DNA from: Aminipila terrae
GTDB lineage: Bacteria > Bacillota > Clostridia > Peptostreptococcales > Anaerovoracaceae
Assembly (NCBI RefSeq): GCF_010120715.1
Contig: NZ_CP047591.1
Coordinates: forward strand, 3,348,001-3,412,000
DNA: 64,000 nucleotides
Reading direction: 5' to 3'
Shown: positions 36,015-46,977 of the stretch, in pieces
Layout of the letters: each line of letters opens with the position of its first letter
How positions within the stretch are numbered: position 1 is the first letter of the stretch
The notes under the pieces: model-generated
What the model was told of the DNA's origin: nothing
Database searches by the model: none
Seen by the model: only the letters and a program-made list of their open reading frames with translations
Made by a program: the position numbers and the translations under genes

Positions 36015-37976
36015 TTAAACCCGTTTAAACATTTTTTCAATTTCATATTTTGTCATTTTTATAAAAGTTGGTCGTCCATGAGGGCATGAATATGGGTTTT
36101 CACATTTTGCCAAGTCATTCATCAGTTGTCTGCATTCTGCCATGGACAATACATCATTGGCTTTAACTGCCGATTTGCATGATCTGGTTATAATCCGGCT
36201 TACTTTTGCTTCATTTTCAATGTCTACATCTTCTCCTATATTTTCAAGGAAATAATCTACCATATTCTGTGCTTCAGAAAGCTCCATAAACATAGGGATT
36301 TCTTTAATGATATATGTTCTAGTTCCAAAAGGTTCAATTTCGAATCCCATATTGCGAAGTAACTGCACCCATGATTTCTCTGTTGATTTTATAGCATAAG
36401 GTACCTCTGCCATAATCGGCGTTAAAATAGTCTGGTGAAGTTTTTCCTCATCCTTATATTGTTTTAATAGCTTTTCATAAAAAATCCGTTCATGAGCTGC
36501 ATGCTGGTCAATCAAATAAAAGCAATTTTCATCTACCGCCGTTATGTAGGTATTAAAAATCGTTCCTGTAAGATTCAGTTTCATAAAAAACGTATCTGTA
36601 GGAGGAGTCTGTTCCGCGGTTACAGAATTCTCCACATGATCAGGATTATAGTCAAGTTCCTCCCGTTCTTTGACCAATGTTGACAATATTTTTTTTATAT
36701 CAACCTGCTCCTGATTCTCTTCACTCTTTTTTATCTCCTGTTTATTTTCATTTAATACATTTAAGACCTTTTCATTTACTTCCGCTTCCTGAATCTTTTG
36801 TTTTACTACTTCTTCCTGATTACTTTCAGAAAAAATAGTTTTAACCTGCAAGTGCTGGTGTTGTGAGGCAACACCTTTATCTTCTATGCTTTTTCCCTTT
36901 AAAGGGGATTCTTCCAATTTATAATCATATACTTTTGGCGTTAAATCTATTTTATTTCTGGTTATATGGCTTTCTGTAACCTGTGGTATTGCCTGCTGGG
37001 AAAGCAGCCCCCTCTTTATGGACTGTGCAATAAAGTTTTTTACTTCCATATCCTGATTGAAACGAACTTCCTTTTTATTTGGATGAATATTTACATCTAC
37101 AAGTTCAGGCTTTATTCTGAAAAACAAATATGCTATAGGATATCTGCCTTCAAATAATCTTTCTGTATAACCTTCCTGAACAGCTAAATCCATTATCCGG
37201 TTAGAGATGCTACGTCCATTGACAAAGAAAATCTGCTGTTTTCTATTGGTCTTACTGAAATCCGGCCGTGATATGTACCCCTCTAAGCTCATACTTTCAC
37301 TTTCGCTGGATATATGAATTAAGCCTTCACTAAAGGATTTACTATAAACAGTGATTATATTACTGTATTTATCCCCTTTACCATTAGTAGAAAATAAAAT
37401 GGTCCCATTATTGATTAATCTGATTTTTATTGCTGCATAAGCAAGGGCTATTTTGGAAATAAAGTCTATAATCAGGGTACTTTCTGTGGCATCCGTCTTC
37501 ATAAATTTTAATCTTGCAGGGGTATTGTAAAATAAGTCAGAAACAATAATTGTAGTCCCGTCAGGGCAGCCTGTTGCAGACTTTTCAAATACTTCTCCTC
37601 CATGAATCTTCAAGGACACACCAGTTTTTGCATCCACGGTTTTAGTAATCAGTTCAACCCTGGAAACGGCTGCTATGCTGGATAAAGCTTCTCCTCTGAA
37701 GCCTAAGGTGAGTATACTGTTTAAATCTTCATCTGTGGTAATTTTACTGGTTGCGTGGCGTAAAAAAGCTAGTTCCACTTCATTTTCACCAATACCGCAG
37801 CCATTATCCGTCACTCTGATATAAGTTTTGCCACCATTTCGAATCTCCACAGTAATATTAGTTGCACCAGCATCAATGGCATTCTCTACTAACTCTTTTA
37901 CGATGGAAAGGGGTCTGTCTACTACCTCTCCTGCTGCTATTTTATCTGCAACGTTTTTACTAAGAATTTTAATCAT
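36015..37976 (-). CDS. mutL: DNA mismatch repair protein MutL
   Basis: This 653-residue protein starts at ATG 37976, preceded by AGGAGG, overlapping the mutS stop by 8 bases. It has an N-terminal GHKL ATPase (VADKIAAGEVVDRP, NAIDAGATNI, GFRGEALSSI), a variable Glu/Gln-rich linker (about 340-455) and a C-terminal dimer domain with DQHAAHERIFYE, the metal-binding endonuclease motif of MutL proteins from bacteria without MutH. The C-terminal CPHGRPTF motif is also present. So this MutL likely nicks DNA itself. It lies between mutS and miaA. Confidence 0.95.
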   Translation of the reverse strand: MIKILSKNVADKIAAGEVVDRPLSIVKELVENAIDAGATNITVEIRNGGKTYIRVTDNGCGIGENEVELAFLRHATSKITTDEDLNSILTLGFRGEALSSIAAVSRVELITKTVDAKTGVSLKIHGGEVFEKSATGCPDGTTIIVSDLFYNTPARLKFMKTDATESTLIIDFISKIALAYAAIKIRLINNGTILFSTNGKGDKYSNIITVYSKSFSEGLIHISSESESMSLEGYISRPDFSKTNRKQQIFFVNGRSISNRIMDLAVQEGYTERLFEGRYPIAYLFFRIKPELVDVNIHPNKKEVRFNQDMEVKNFIAQSIKRGLLSQQAIPQVTESHITRNKIDLTPKVYDYKLEESPLKGKSIEDKGVASQHQHLQVKTIFSESNQEEVVKQKIQEAEVNEKVLNVLNENKQEIKKSEENQEQVDIKKILSTLVKEREELDYNPDHVENSVTAEQTPPTDTFFMKLNLTGTIFNTYITAVDENCFYLIDQHAAHERIFYEKLLKQYKDEEKLHQTILTPIMAEVPYAIKSTEKSWVQLLRNMGFEIEPFGTRTYIIKEIPMFMELSEAQNMVDYFLENIGEDVDIENEAKVSRIITRSCKSAVKANDVLSMAECRQLMNDLAKCENPYSCPHGRPTFIKMTKYEIEKMFKRV

Positions 37977-40644
37977 TTGCAGCCTCCTGCAATTCACCTA
38001 ATATTTTTAGTGCTTCCCATGGTGCAAGTTTCATTAAATCGATACTTTTCAGTCTTTCTATAACAGGATTTGGTGCAAAACTGAATAAGGACAATTGCTC
38101 TCCCTGTGATGAATCGTTGTATTTTAGATTTTTCTTTTCACTGGTAACTGCCTCTTGTTCTGCTACCTTCTCTGCAAGTACATTACTGCCAAAGTCCAGA
38201 TTACTCTCATCGTCATATTGTCCGGATTCCAGGCCCACCAGCTTATTTTCTGCAGCTTCCAGCACCTTCTTAGGAACTCCTGCAATTTTTGCCACATGAA
38301 TTCCATAACTCTTACTGGCACTGCCAGACACAATCTTATGTAAGAAAACGATATTTCCGTTTTCTTCTGCCACATCTACGTTTAAATTTCTTACTCCCGG
38401 AATGCTCTCTTCCAAAGCAGTAAGTTCATGGTAATGGGTGGCAAATAACGTTCTGATTTTATTTCTTTCATTGCAAAGATATTCCACAACAGCCCATGCG
38501 ATGGATAATCCGTCATAGGTGCTTGTCCCTCTTCCGATTTCATCAAGAATAACCAGACTCTTTGAGGTCGCAGTATTTAATATGTAAGCCAGTTCACTCA
38601 TTTCCACAAAGAAAGTACTCTGTCCCTGAGCCAGATTATCAGAAGCTCCAATTCTGGTGTAAATTCGATCCACTACTCCAACGGAAGCACTTTCACAGGG
38701 AACGAAACACCCAGCCTGAGCCATCAGTACAATTAATGCAGTCTGTCTCATATAGGTAGACTTTCCTGCCATGTTAGGCCCGGTTATAAGTAGCAGACTT
38801 GAATCCTTATCATTCACATAAGCATCATTGGAAACAAAAATTCCGTCTTTAATCATTTGTTCTATGACAGGATGTCTGCCTTTTGTGATGATAAGACTAC
38901 CGCTGTCATTTACATCAGGTTTTACATATCCCAAGGCAGAAGACACGTGCGCAAATGAAGTCAGTACATCGATTACAGCAATAGCTGAAGATGCTTTCTG
39001 TATGGTACCGATATACTCCTGAATATTATTTCTGATCTCAGTAAATATTTCGTATTCCATCTGATTGATTTTAGATTCTGCGTTAAGCACCAGGTTTTCC
39101 ATCTCTTTAAGTTCAGGCGTTATAAAACGTTCACAGTTTACCAGTGTCTGTTTACGAATATAATCTTCTGGTGCCAAATCTAAGTTAGATTTGGTTATTT
39201 CTATATAATATCCAAATACTTTATTAAACCGGACTTTAAGATTCTTAATTCCTGTTCTTTCACGTTCTTTTCCTTCCAGTTCTGCAATCCAGCTTTGTCC
39301 ATCTTTTATAGAAAACCTTAAATCATCCAATTCTTTAGAAAAATCGGGCTTAATAAGGCCTCCTTCTTTTATGGTGAACGGGGGTTCTTCAACTATAGCA
39401 TTTTCAATCAAGTCGTGAACCTCCATTAAGGAGCTGTTTATCTGATTATTTAAACGGTTAAATAACTCATTATCTAAAGACCCCATTTCAGCTTTAAGCT
39501 CAGGAAGAATAAACAATGAATTCCTCAGGGCTATTAAATCCTTTCCATTGGCATTGCCGCATGCTATGCGTCCTGCAAGCCGCTCTAAATCATAAACTTT
39601 CTTTAAACACTCTTTTATATTGTTTCTGATAATAATTTCGTCGCAAAGGACCTCAACCGCATCCAGTCTCTCATTTATTTGGCTGCTGCTGTTTAAAGGT
39701 TCTCTAAGCCATTGTTTCATTTTTCTTGACCCCATAGCTGTATGAGTTTTATCCAGTACGCCTAATAAAGAACCTTGTACATTTTTTTCATATAAAGTTT
39801 CTGTTATTTCCAGGTTTCTGATGGTGGCCTTATCTAAGGACATATGTGAGCCAATGTCATATACCGTGACGTTAGTAATATGACTCAGATTATGTTTTCT
39901 CGTTTCAAACAGATAGCTTAGCAGTGCACCGAGAGAAAGGCACGAAAGTTCAGCATTTTCAAGACCTAAACCGACAAGCGATTTAATATTAAACTGTTTT
40001 AAAATCACATCATTTGCCGTAATAATATTATGGTAACTTTCCGGCAGAAGATTAAAATAGGCATCTGTAACCTTTTTCATTTCTTCTATGGAAACAATGT
40101 TTTCCGCTGTTTCATTGATGATTACTTCTTTTGCCTTTATTTTTACCAGCTCATTCAGTAAGACTTCTAATGCCCCACTGTCCTTTATACTTGTTGTATA
40201 TAATTCACCGGTAGATATATCACAATATGAAATTCCTGCTCCATCTTCATTTAGAAATATGGATGCCAGATAATTATTTTCTTTTTCATTCAGCATTGTC
40301 TGATTGACAATAGTTCCCGGCGTGATAATCTGTATTACCTCACGCTTCACTATACCCTTTGCAGTGGCAGGGTCTTCTACTTGTTCGCAAATTGCAACTT
40401 TATAACCTTTATCCACTAACTTTGCAATATAAGTGTCTGCGGAATGAAAAGGGACTCCGCACATGGGAGCCCTTTCCTCTTGACCGCAGTTTTTTCCCGT
40501 CAAGGTTATTTCCATTTCTTTTGATGCAGTGATAGCATCCTCAAAAAACATTTCATAAAAATCGCCGAGCCTAAAGAACAAAATACAGTCCTGATGATTT
40601 TGTTTTATTTCCATATATTGCTGCATCATAGGTGTTAATTGCAT
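37969..40644 (-). CDS. mutS: DNA mismatch repair protein MutS
   Basis: This 891-residue mismatch sensor begins with MQLTPMMQQYMEIKQNHQD and the mismatch-wedge motif LGDFYEMF (Phe-x-Glu) near residue 30. The ATPase has Walker A GPNMAGKSTYMRQ at about 620, LVILDEIGRGTSTYDGLS (Walker B and signature) at about 700 and FATHYHEL. The clamp and lever parts lie between, and the tail has a short beta-clamp-like ending before LFSFAP. Length and order match MutS1. It is the first gene of the mutS-mutL-miaA set. Confidence 0.96.
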   Translation of the reverse strand: MQLTPMMQQYMEIKQNHQDCILFFRLGDFYEMFFEDAITASKEMEITLTGKNCGQEERAPMCGVPFHSADTYIAKLVDKGYKVAICEQVEDPATAKGIVKREVIQIITPGTIVNQTMLNEKENNYLASIFLNEDGAGISYCDISTGELYTTSIKDSGALEVLLNELVKIKAKEVIINETAENIVSIEEMKKVTDAYFNLLPESYHNIITANDVILKQFNIKSLVGLGLENAELSCLSLGALLSYLFETRKHNLSHITNVTVYDIGSHMSLDKATIRNLEITETLYEKNVQGSLLGVLDKTHTAMGSRKMKQWLREPLNSSSQINERLDAVEVLCDEIIIRNNIKECLKKVYDLERLAGRIACGNANGKDLIALRNSLFILPELKAEMGSLDNELFNRLNNQINSSLMEVHDLIENAIVEEPPFTIKEGGLIKPDFSKELDDLRFSIKDGQSWIAELEGKERERTGIKNLKVRFNKVFGYYIEITKSNLDLAPEDYIRKQTLVNCERFITPELKEMENLVLNAESKINQMEYEIFTEIRNNIQEYIGTIQKASSAIAVIDVLTSFAHVSSALGYVKPDVNDSGSLIITKGRHPVIEQMIKDGIFVSNDAYVNDKDSSLLLITGPNMAGKSTYMRQTALIVLMAQAGCFVPCESASVGVVDRIYTRIGASDNLAQGQSTFFVEMSELAYILNTATSKSLVILDEIGRGTSTYDGLSIAWAVVEYLCNERNKIRTLFATHYHELTALEESIPGVRNLNVDVAEENGNIVFLHKIVSGSASKSYGIHVAKIAGVPKKVLEAAENKLVGLESGQYDDESNLDFGSNVLAEKVAEQEAVTSEKKNLKYNDSSQGEQLSLFSFAPNPVIERLKSIDLMKLAPWEALKILGELQEAAND

Positions 40645-40679
40645 ATATTCTTTATACTCCTTTTAATTAATAGATTTTG

Positions 40680-41879
40680 TTATTTATGTCCTAATGCTTT
40701 ATATTTTTCAAGACCTAATCTCATTAGTTCTACACCACGTACTAAATCTTCCTTCTTCAATACATAAGCAATTCTAAGCTCATCTTTTCCTAATCCCTTA
40801 GTTCCATAGAAGCCCTGAATTGGAGCATACATAACCGTTTCACCATTATCTTCAAATTCTGTCAGAAGCCATACTAAGAAATCTTCTGAACTTTCTACCG
40901 GCAGCTTAACCATTATGTAGAATGCACCACCAGGTTTCTGGCAAACTACTCCAGGGATCTTCATGATTTCTTCGTAAACAGCATCTCTTCTGCTTTCATA
41001 TTCTGTTCTTACATCATTAAAATAAGAAGGATCCAGTTGGTATAATGCTGTAGCACCTATCATGTCAAGAGTTGGGCAGCATAAACGTCCCTGAGCAAGT
41101 TTCATAGCATTTGACATAAGTTCTTCGTTTTTAGATACGATACAGCCAATTCTTGCACCACAGGCTGAGAATCTCTTTGATACAGAATCAACGATGATAA
41201 CTCTTTCTTTTATATCTTCCATCTGGCCGAAAGATGTCATTTCTCTTCCATCGTATGCAAATTCTCTGTATACTTCGTCAGCAATAATCCAAAGATCATG
41301 CTTCTTAGCAACATCAGCAATAACCCTCATTTCATCTCTTGTCAGAATGGTTCCTGTAGGATTGCCCGGATTTACTAAAGATATTGCTCTGGTTTTATCG
41401 GTTATTACTTTTTCAATTCTATCAGCAAAAGCATAACGATAACCTTCTTCAGCATTTGTTGTAACAGGAACAACATTGCCTCCTGCTGCAGAAATAAAGG
41501 TCTGGTAATTTGTGTAGAATGGTTCTGGGACAAGGACTTCATCACCATAATCAAGCAGGCACGTATAAATCATGCTCAATGCTTCTGAACCACCATTTGT
41601 GATTAGTACATCTTTTCGTTCAATGCTCATTCCAAAGCGGTTAAAGTAATTTGCAATGGCATCCTGTAACTGCACAAGTCCGCCTGATTCTGCATAAGCA
41701 AGAACTTCGGAATCAAAGTTTTTTACAGCCTCCATAAATGCTTTTGGAGTCTTAATATCAGGCTGGCCGATATTAAGGTGGTAAACCTTTTTACCTTTTG
41801 CTTTAGCTTCAATTGCGTACACATTGAATTTTCTGATTGGTGAAAATTGCATCGCCTGTACTTTTTTTGATAATTTCAT
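40680..41879 (-). CDS. Class I pyridoxal-phosphate aminotransferase
   Basis: This 399-residue fold-type I aminotransferase of the aspartate/aromatic group has HLNIGQPDIKTPKAFMEAV near the start, SLVNPGNPTGTI (with the Asn that contacts PLP), IADEVYREFAYDG (Asp) and SVSKRFSACGARIGC with the Schiff-base Lys. The family transfers amino groups between Asp, Glu and related acids; the exact substrate is unknown. It has RBS AAGGAG and lies between mutS and tlyA with gaps of 35 and 77 bases, so it may be a separate unit. No cofactor or residue is missing. Confidence 0.88.
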   Translation of the reverse strand: MKLSKKVQAMQFSPIRKFNVYAIEAKAKGKKVYHLNIGQPDIKTPKAFMEAVKNFDSEVLAYAESGGLVQLQDAIANYFNRFGMSIERKDVLITNGGSEALSMIYTCLLDYGDEVLVPEPFYTNYQTFISAAGGNVVPVTTNAEEGYRYAFADRIEKVITDKTRAISLVNPGNPTGTILTRDEMRVIADVAKKHDLWIIADEVYREFAYDGREMTSFGQMEDIKERVIIVDSVSKRFSACGARIGCIVSKNEELMSNAMKLAQGRLCCPTLDMIGATALYQLDPSYFNDVRTEYESRRDAVYEEIMKIPGVVCQKPGGAFYIMVKLPVESSEDFLVWLLTEFEDNGETVMYAPIQGFYGTKGLGKDELRIAYVLKKEDLVRGVELMRLGLEKYKALGHK

Positions 41880-41956
41880 TTTAAATTCTCCTTTTTACCT
41901 TTAAATGAAATAGTCTTAAGAATTGATTAAAATTTATTGAAAAAAAAAATTGAAAA

Positions 41957-42774
41957 CTAATCCAGGGTTTCATGAGACATATCAGCAATCTTTTCTATTG
42001 TCTCATCACCGAAACCTTCACATTGTTCTTTTTTTAAGTGCAGTAAATATTCTATATTACCTTTAGCACCAGTTACTGGTGAAAAAGTAAGGCCCTGAGG
42101 ATATAAGCCACAGTTTTTTGCATAATCAATAACATTTCTTATTACTTCTTTATGGACTTTGATGTCCCTGACTATTCCTTTTTTGCCTACCTGCTCTCTG
42201 CCAGCTTCAAATTGCGGCTTGACTAAACATACAATACTTCCCGTATCTGCCAGAAGTTTCCCTGCCACAGGGAATACCAGTTTAAGTGAAATGAATGACA
42301 CATCTATACTGATAAAATCTATATCTTTATCCACAGTATCAAAATCCAGGTATCTGATATTAACCTTTTCCATATTGACTACTCTTGGGTCATTTCTTAA
42401 TTTCCAGTCTAACTGTCCATAACCTACATCTATAGCAAAGACCTTTGCAGCTCCTTTTTTCAGCATGCAGTCAGTAAAACCTCCCGTAGAAGCTCCTATA
42501 TCCATGCATACTGCATTTTCAAGGTGAAAATCAAACAGGCCTAATGCTTTCTCCAGTTTAAGTCCCCCCTGCTTACATAAGGGCAGATGTCTTCTTTCAC
42601 AAAGAATTCGGAAGTATCTCTTACGGAAGTCCCTGCTTTATCTACTCTTTGACCATCCACATAAACGATTCCTGCCATAATTGCACTTTTTGCTTTTTCT
42701 CTTGATTGAAACAATCCCTTTTCAACTAGTACTACATCAAGTCTGTCTTTCAATAAAGTCACGCACCCTTTCAC
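41957..42774 (-). CDS. tlyA: TlyA family rRNA 2'-O-methyltransferase/hemolysin, with an apparent frameshift
   Basis: The protein is 272 residues when joined. The upstream frame has an S4 RNA-binding domain (RLDVVLVEKGLFQSREKAKS), the downstream frame an FtsJ-like methyltransferase (MDIGASTGGFTDCMLKKGA, then FISIDVSFISLKLV and CLVKPQFEAGREQVGKKGIV). The break is in the six-C run at 42564-42569 (plus strand); one extra base restores VSRGGLKLEKAL, which is the family's reading. TlyA adds a 2'-O-methyl group to rRNA. The start is a GTG at 42774 or 42762, or a TTG at 42753, and overlaps the dxs end. The break is probably a sequence error. Confidence 0.9.
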
Positions 42775-44661
42775 TTATACCTTCTACATCCAGTTTATAT
42801 TTTCCGAAAAGCTCTTTATCGTCTCCATGTTCTACAAAATAATCAGGCCAGCCGATATTTCTGCATGGAATATTTATATCATTATTTATTAACAGCGATA
42901 CTACCTGCTGACCAAAGCCACCAGTAATAACATTGTCTTCAATCGTAACAATTTTCTTTGTTGTTTTTGCTATGCTTATTATAGACTCTTCATCCAGCGG
43001 ACGAATAGCTCTGGCATTTACAAGGCCTATATCCACGCCCTTTTCCCGTAAATCCAAACATACTTCAAAAGCAATGGAAAGCATCTTGCCTACAGCAAAG
43101 ATAACCAATTCTGTTCCCTCGAAAATGACTTTGTTCTTTTTGATATCTCCATAATCTCCGTTATATACGGATGTAAAATCCAATGCTTCACCTCGAGGAT
43201 ACCTTATTGCGCACGGTCCGTCAAGTGTTAAAGCATATTCAAACATTTCTGCCAATTCTCTTCCATCGGCAGGTGCCAGTATAGTCATGTTTGGCATATG
43301 ATTCAGATAAGATAAATCAAACACTCCATGATGAGTTTCTCCATCAGCGCCTACATTTCCTGCTCTGTCAATGGCAAAAATAACAGGCAATTTCTGCATA
43401 CAGACATCAATCATCATCTGGTCATAAGCTCTTTGTAAAAAAGTAGAATATATGGCTACTATTGGTCTGTATCCTGCGACAGCAAGCCCTGCTGCAAAAG
43501 AAACCGCGTGACCTTCTGCAATGCCCACGTCAAAAATCCTGTCCGGATATCTTGCATAAAACTTATCCAGACCTGTACCATTAATCATTGCTGCGCAAAT
43601 CGCCACAACTTTTTGATTCCTACCCGCAAGCTGAATCATTTTATTGCCAAAAACCTGAGAATAGGAAAATCCATCAGCGGCTTTTAAAGGTAATCCCGTA
43701 GTTGGATTAAAGGGTGCCACCCATGAAATTTATCAGGGCTGTTTTCAGAATTTCTATAACCTTTGCCCTTTTTTGTTAATACATGAAGAACCACAGGGCC
43801 TTCCACGTTCCTGGCAAGCATAAGAGCTGTAGTCAGATCTTCTATGTTATGGCCATCAAAGGGCCCCATATATTTAAAGCCAAGTTCTTCAAACAGAGCT
43901 CCTTCTACCACTGCATACTTAATGGAATCCCTCAGGTGCTCAATACCCGCATATAAGCTTTCCCCCACTCTGGGAATTCCCTTTAGCGTTTTCTTCACTT
44001 GTTTTTTGAAATCCAGATATGTAGAGGACATTCGTAAGTTACTCAGATGTTGAGATAACCCCCCAATATTTTTTGATATAGACATACCATTATCATTTAT
44101 AATAATAATCATCTTGGATTTGGATGCTCCCGCATTATTCATTGCTTCAAAGGCCAGGCCTCCAGTTAGAGCACCATCACCAATAACCGCAACAACTGCA
44201 AAATCATCTCCGGTTAAATCCCTTGCTGCTGCTATACCTGCAGCAGCAGAAATAGAATTGCTGCTATGTCCCGTATCAAAACAGTCATGAGGGCTCTCCT
44301 CTCTTTTAGGGAATCCACTCATACCACCATATTGTCTCAGGGAAGAAAACTTATCAGCTCTTCCCGTTAAAATCTTATGCACATAAGACTGATGTCCTAC
44401 ATCCCAGATAATTTTATCTCTAGGACTTTCAAAAACAGTATGCAGTGCAATGGTAAGTTCAACAACTCCCAGATTTGACGCTAAATGGCCTCCTGTTTTT
44501 GATACATTTTCTATTAAAAAGTCTCTTATCTCATAAGTCAGTAATTCTAACTCATCATTAGACATACGCTTTAAATCCTCAGGGAAATTCCCTGTCAAAA
44601 GATTTATTTTGTTTCTTTCACCCATTACACCGTTCTCAAAAGTGAGCTCCTTTACAATCAT
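42737..44661 (-). CDS. dxs: 1-deoxy-D-xylulose-5-phosphate synthase, with an apparent frameshift
   Basis: Dxs makes DXP from pyruvate and glyceraldehyde 3-phosphate, the first step of the MEP isoprenoid pathway. Two frames join into about 641 residues. The first has the thiamine diphosphate motif GDGALTGGLAFEAMNNAG, the second the transketolase-type central and C-terminal domains (DRAGNVGADGETHHGVFDLSYL). The break is at the three-C run 43720-43722 (plus strand); one extra base gives FHGVAPFNPTTG, the known Dxs junction. The ATG at 44661 overlaps the ispA stop (ATGA). It is placed between ispA and tlyA, as in most Clostridia. Confidence 0.94.
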
Positions 44662-45554
44662 TTACCTCGAGCGACCATTTCCTCAGCGAAATTATTAAAG
44701 AACTCAGCCTCATCATAATAACATTCTAAAAAAGATATTGCCGTTTCAGTAAGGTCTCTTAAATAAGCTTTGCAGTCTTCTAAATCATACAAGCAAGGAT
44801 ACGTTGATTTATGTTTCTTCTGGTCATTTCCAGCTTTTTTACCCATTTCCTGTTCATCACCACAAACATCCAGTATATCATCAGCAATCTGGAAAGCCAG
44901 GCCCAGATTCTCTGCATATCCCGTCAAATCCCTAAGCTGTTTTTCTGTGGCTCCTCCTAAATACGCACCTGCTCTCACAGAAGCAGTAATTAAAGCCGCA
45001 GTTTTATTAAAATGAATATAGTCCAGCATTTCTTTCGAACACTGTTTATTCTCTGCTTCTATATCAGCCACCTGTCCAGCTACCATCCCACGGCACCCAG
45101 CGCCCTTTGATATTTCATAAATGGCTCTTATCCTGCGTTTTAATTTAACAGAATCATCCAGATATAAAAGCATGTCTTTATTCATGGCTTCAAAAGCAGA
45201 AGTAAGCAGTCCATCACCGGCAAGTATAGCCATGGCTTCTCCATAAACAACATGGTTTGTTGGTACTCCTCTTCTTAGCTCATCATCATCCATAGCCGGT
45301 AAATCATCGTGGATAAGAGAATAAGTATGGATATATTCCATGGCGCATGCATAAGGAATTGCAGCACGAATATCTCCTCCTACAAATTCACATGAAGCCA
45401 GTAGTAACACAGGTCTAAGCCTTTTACCTCCGGCAGTTAAACTGTATTTCATCGCTTCATATACTGTAATGCTCTTGTGGTCAATTTCAGGTAGAAAATC
45501 TAAGATATGTTCATCAATTAAATCTTTGTATGTTGAATATGAAATATTGTCCAT
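44658..45554 (-). CDS. ispA: Polyprenyl (farnesyl/geranyl) diphosphate synthase
   Basis: This 298-residue enzyme condenses isopentenyl units to farnesyl diphosphate for cell wall and quinone-type lipids. The first Asp-rich motif is HDDLPAMDDDELRRG at about 85-97, the second FQIADDILDVCGDEQEMGK at about 225-240. GGKRLRPVLLLASCE lies near residue 50. Length and motif order fit IspA. Its last codons overlap dxs, and it follows xseB by 14 bases, so the isoprenoid and exonuclease genes share one transcript. Confidence 0.94.
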   Translation of the reverse strand: MDNISYSTYKDLIDEHILDFLPEIDHKSITVYEAMKYSLTAGGKRLRPVLLLASCEFVGGDIRAAIPYACAMEYIHTYSLIHDDLPAMDDDELRRGVPTNHVVYGEAMAILAGDGLLTSAFEAMNKDMLLYLDDSVKLKRRIRAIYEISKGAGCRGMVAGQVADIEAENKQCSKEMLDYIHFNKTAALITASVRAGAYLGGATEKQLRDLTGYAENLGLAFQIADDILDVCGDEQEMGKKAGNDQKKHKSTYPCLYDLEDCKAYLRDLTETAISFLECYYDEAEFFNNFAEEMVARGK

Positions 45555-45568
45555 AACGTGTTCCTCCT

Positions 45569-45763
45569 TTATTGCTTTGAATAGAACTCAATTTTCTGCT
45601 TCGCATTATTTAATATAGCATCACACTTATTGTAATACTCAATACCCTGTTCAAAGCTTTTTAAAGCATCTTCCAGAGATACCTGATCACTTTTTAAATA
45701 TTCTGCCGAAAGTTCAAGTTTTTCAAGAGCTTCCTCAAATGATAAATCTTTTTTTGCGGCCAT
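45569..45763 (-). CDS. xseB: Exodeoxyribonuclease VII small subunit
   Basis: This 64-residue helical protein has the XseB signature SFEEALEKLELSAEYLKSDQ, then VSLEDALKSFEQGIEYYNKC. It pairs with XseA in the exonuclease VII complex that degrades single-stranded DNA. It starts 2 bases after the xseA stop and lies before ispA, the usual order. Confidence 0.93.
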   Translation of the reverse strand: MAAKKDLSFEEALEKLELSAEYLKSDQVSLEDALKSFEQGIEYYNKCDAILNNAKQKIEFYSKQ

Positions 45764-45765
45764 GA

Positions 45766-46977
45766 TTATTTATCCTTCCTTATTTCTTTCACTGTACCTT
45801 CAATACTGCCATCTCTCAATATAACCTTAAAAACATCATCAACCTTTAATGCTTCTACCGAATTAATTAATTTCCCTTTATTATCTGTTAAGGCACTGTA
45901 ACCTCTTGCCATAATATTTCGTGGATTTAAAGCTTCCAGCTGGGCTTTGATTGAATCAATTTTATTTTTATCATTGGATACCAACGAATTTAAAAGCGTA
46001 AACAATTCTTTATACTGGCTATCTATATAATTTTTTTGAATAGTAATTCTGTGTTCCAGCTTTGAGGTTAATGCTTGTATATTACAGCTCTGAAGCTGAA
46101 GTTCCTTATCCCGGATAAAAGAATAAATCTGATGCTGCAAATTGTCTTTTAGCTGTAAAATATAATTCCGGAGTTCATTAACATCTGGAACCGCTATTTG
46201 TGCAGCTGCCGTCGGAGTTTCTGCTCGTTTATCCGCTACGAAATCAGAAATTGTAAAATCAATTTCATGTCCAACTGCTGAAATCACAGGAATTTTTGAT
46301 TCAAATATGCTCCTTGCTACAATTTCTTCATTAAATGCCCATAGCTCTTCTATAGAGCCTCCTCCCCGGCCTACAATAATGGTATCCGTTTCAGGAAATA
46401 ACAGATTAACCTGCTTTATGGCTTCTGCTATATCTGGTGCAGCATTTGGTCCCTGGACCAATACAGGATAAACCAGAACATCGACTATATTATTCCTTAT
46501 TTTTATTATTTTTATGATATCCCTGACAGCAGCTCCCGATTCTGAAGTTATAACTACTATTTTATTTGGAAAAAAAGGAATGGGCTTTTTATATTTTTCA
46601 TCGAACAATCCCTGTTTTAAAAGCTTTTCCTTCAATTTTTCGAAAGCAATACTTAAATTTCCCAGCCCGGATATTTGAATATCCCTTATATTTAAAGAAT
46701 ATGTACCACCTTTTTCATATAAATATATATACCCTTCAGCAGTAATTTCCATCCCATCGGCCAGTTCAAAACGTAAATGCTGAAAATTTTCTGCAGGTAA
46801 AAAGCAGTTTATCTTACTATTCTCATCTTTAAGGGTAAAATATACATGACCGGTTCCATGGAATTTCAAATTAGAAATCTCGCCTAATACTGAAACATTA
46901 CCTAAAAGCGGATCTGTTTGCAGCACCCTTTTTATATATGCATTTAGCTGTGAAACTCTTACTGGCTTTATTGCCAT
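45766..46977 (-). CDS. xseA: Exodeoxyribonuclease VII large subunit
   Basis: This 403-residue protein has an N-terminal OB-fold (VSQLNAYIKRVLQTDPLLGN, then GEISNLKFHGTGHVYFTLKD) and the catalytic domain with VITSESGAAVRDIIKI, VGRGGGSIEELWAFNEE and SAVGHEIDFTISDFVADKRA, followed by a long coiled coil for binding XseB (about 270-380). Its start overlaps the Kae1-like gene end by about 10 bases. With xseB it forms an unbroken operon. Confidence 0.94.
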   Translation of the reverse strand: MAIKPVRVSQLNAYIKRVLQTDPLLGNVSVLGEISNLKFHGTGHVYFTLKDENSKINCFLPAENFQHLRFELADGMEITAEGYIYLYEKGGTYSLNIRDIQISGLGNLSIAFEKLKEKLLKQGLFDEKYKKPIPFFPNKIVVITSESGAAVRDIIKIIKIRNNIVDVLVYPVLVQGPNAAPDIAEAIKQVNLLFPETDTIIVGRGGGSIEELWAFNEEIVARSIFESKIPVISAVGHEIDFTISDFVADKRAETPTAAAQIAVPDVNELRNYILQLKDNLQHQIYSFIRDKELQLQSCNIQALTSKLEHRITIQKNYIDSQYKELFTLLNSLVSNDKNKIDSIKAQLEALNPRNIMARGYSALTDNKGKLINSVEALKVDDVFKVILRDGSIEGTVKEIRKDK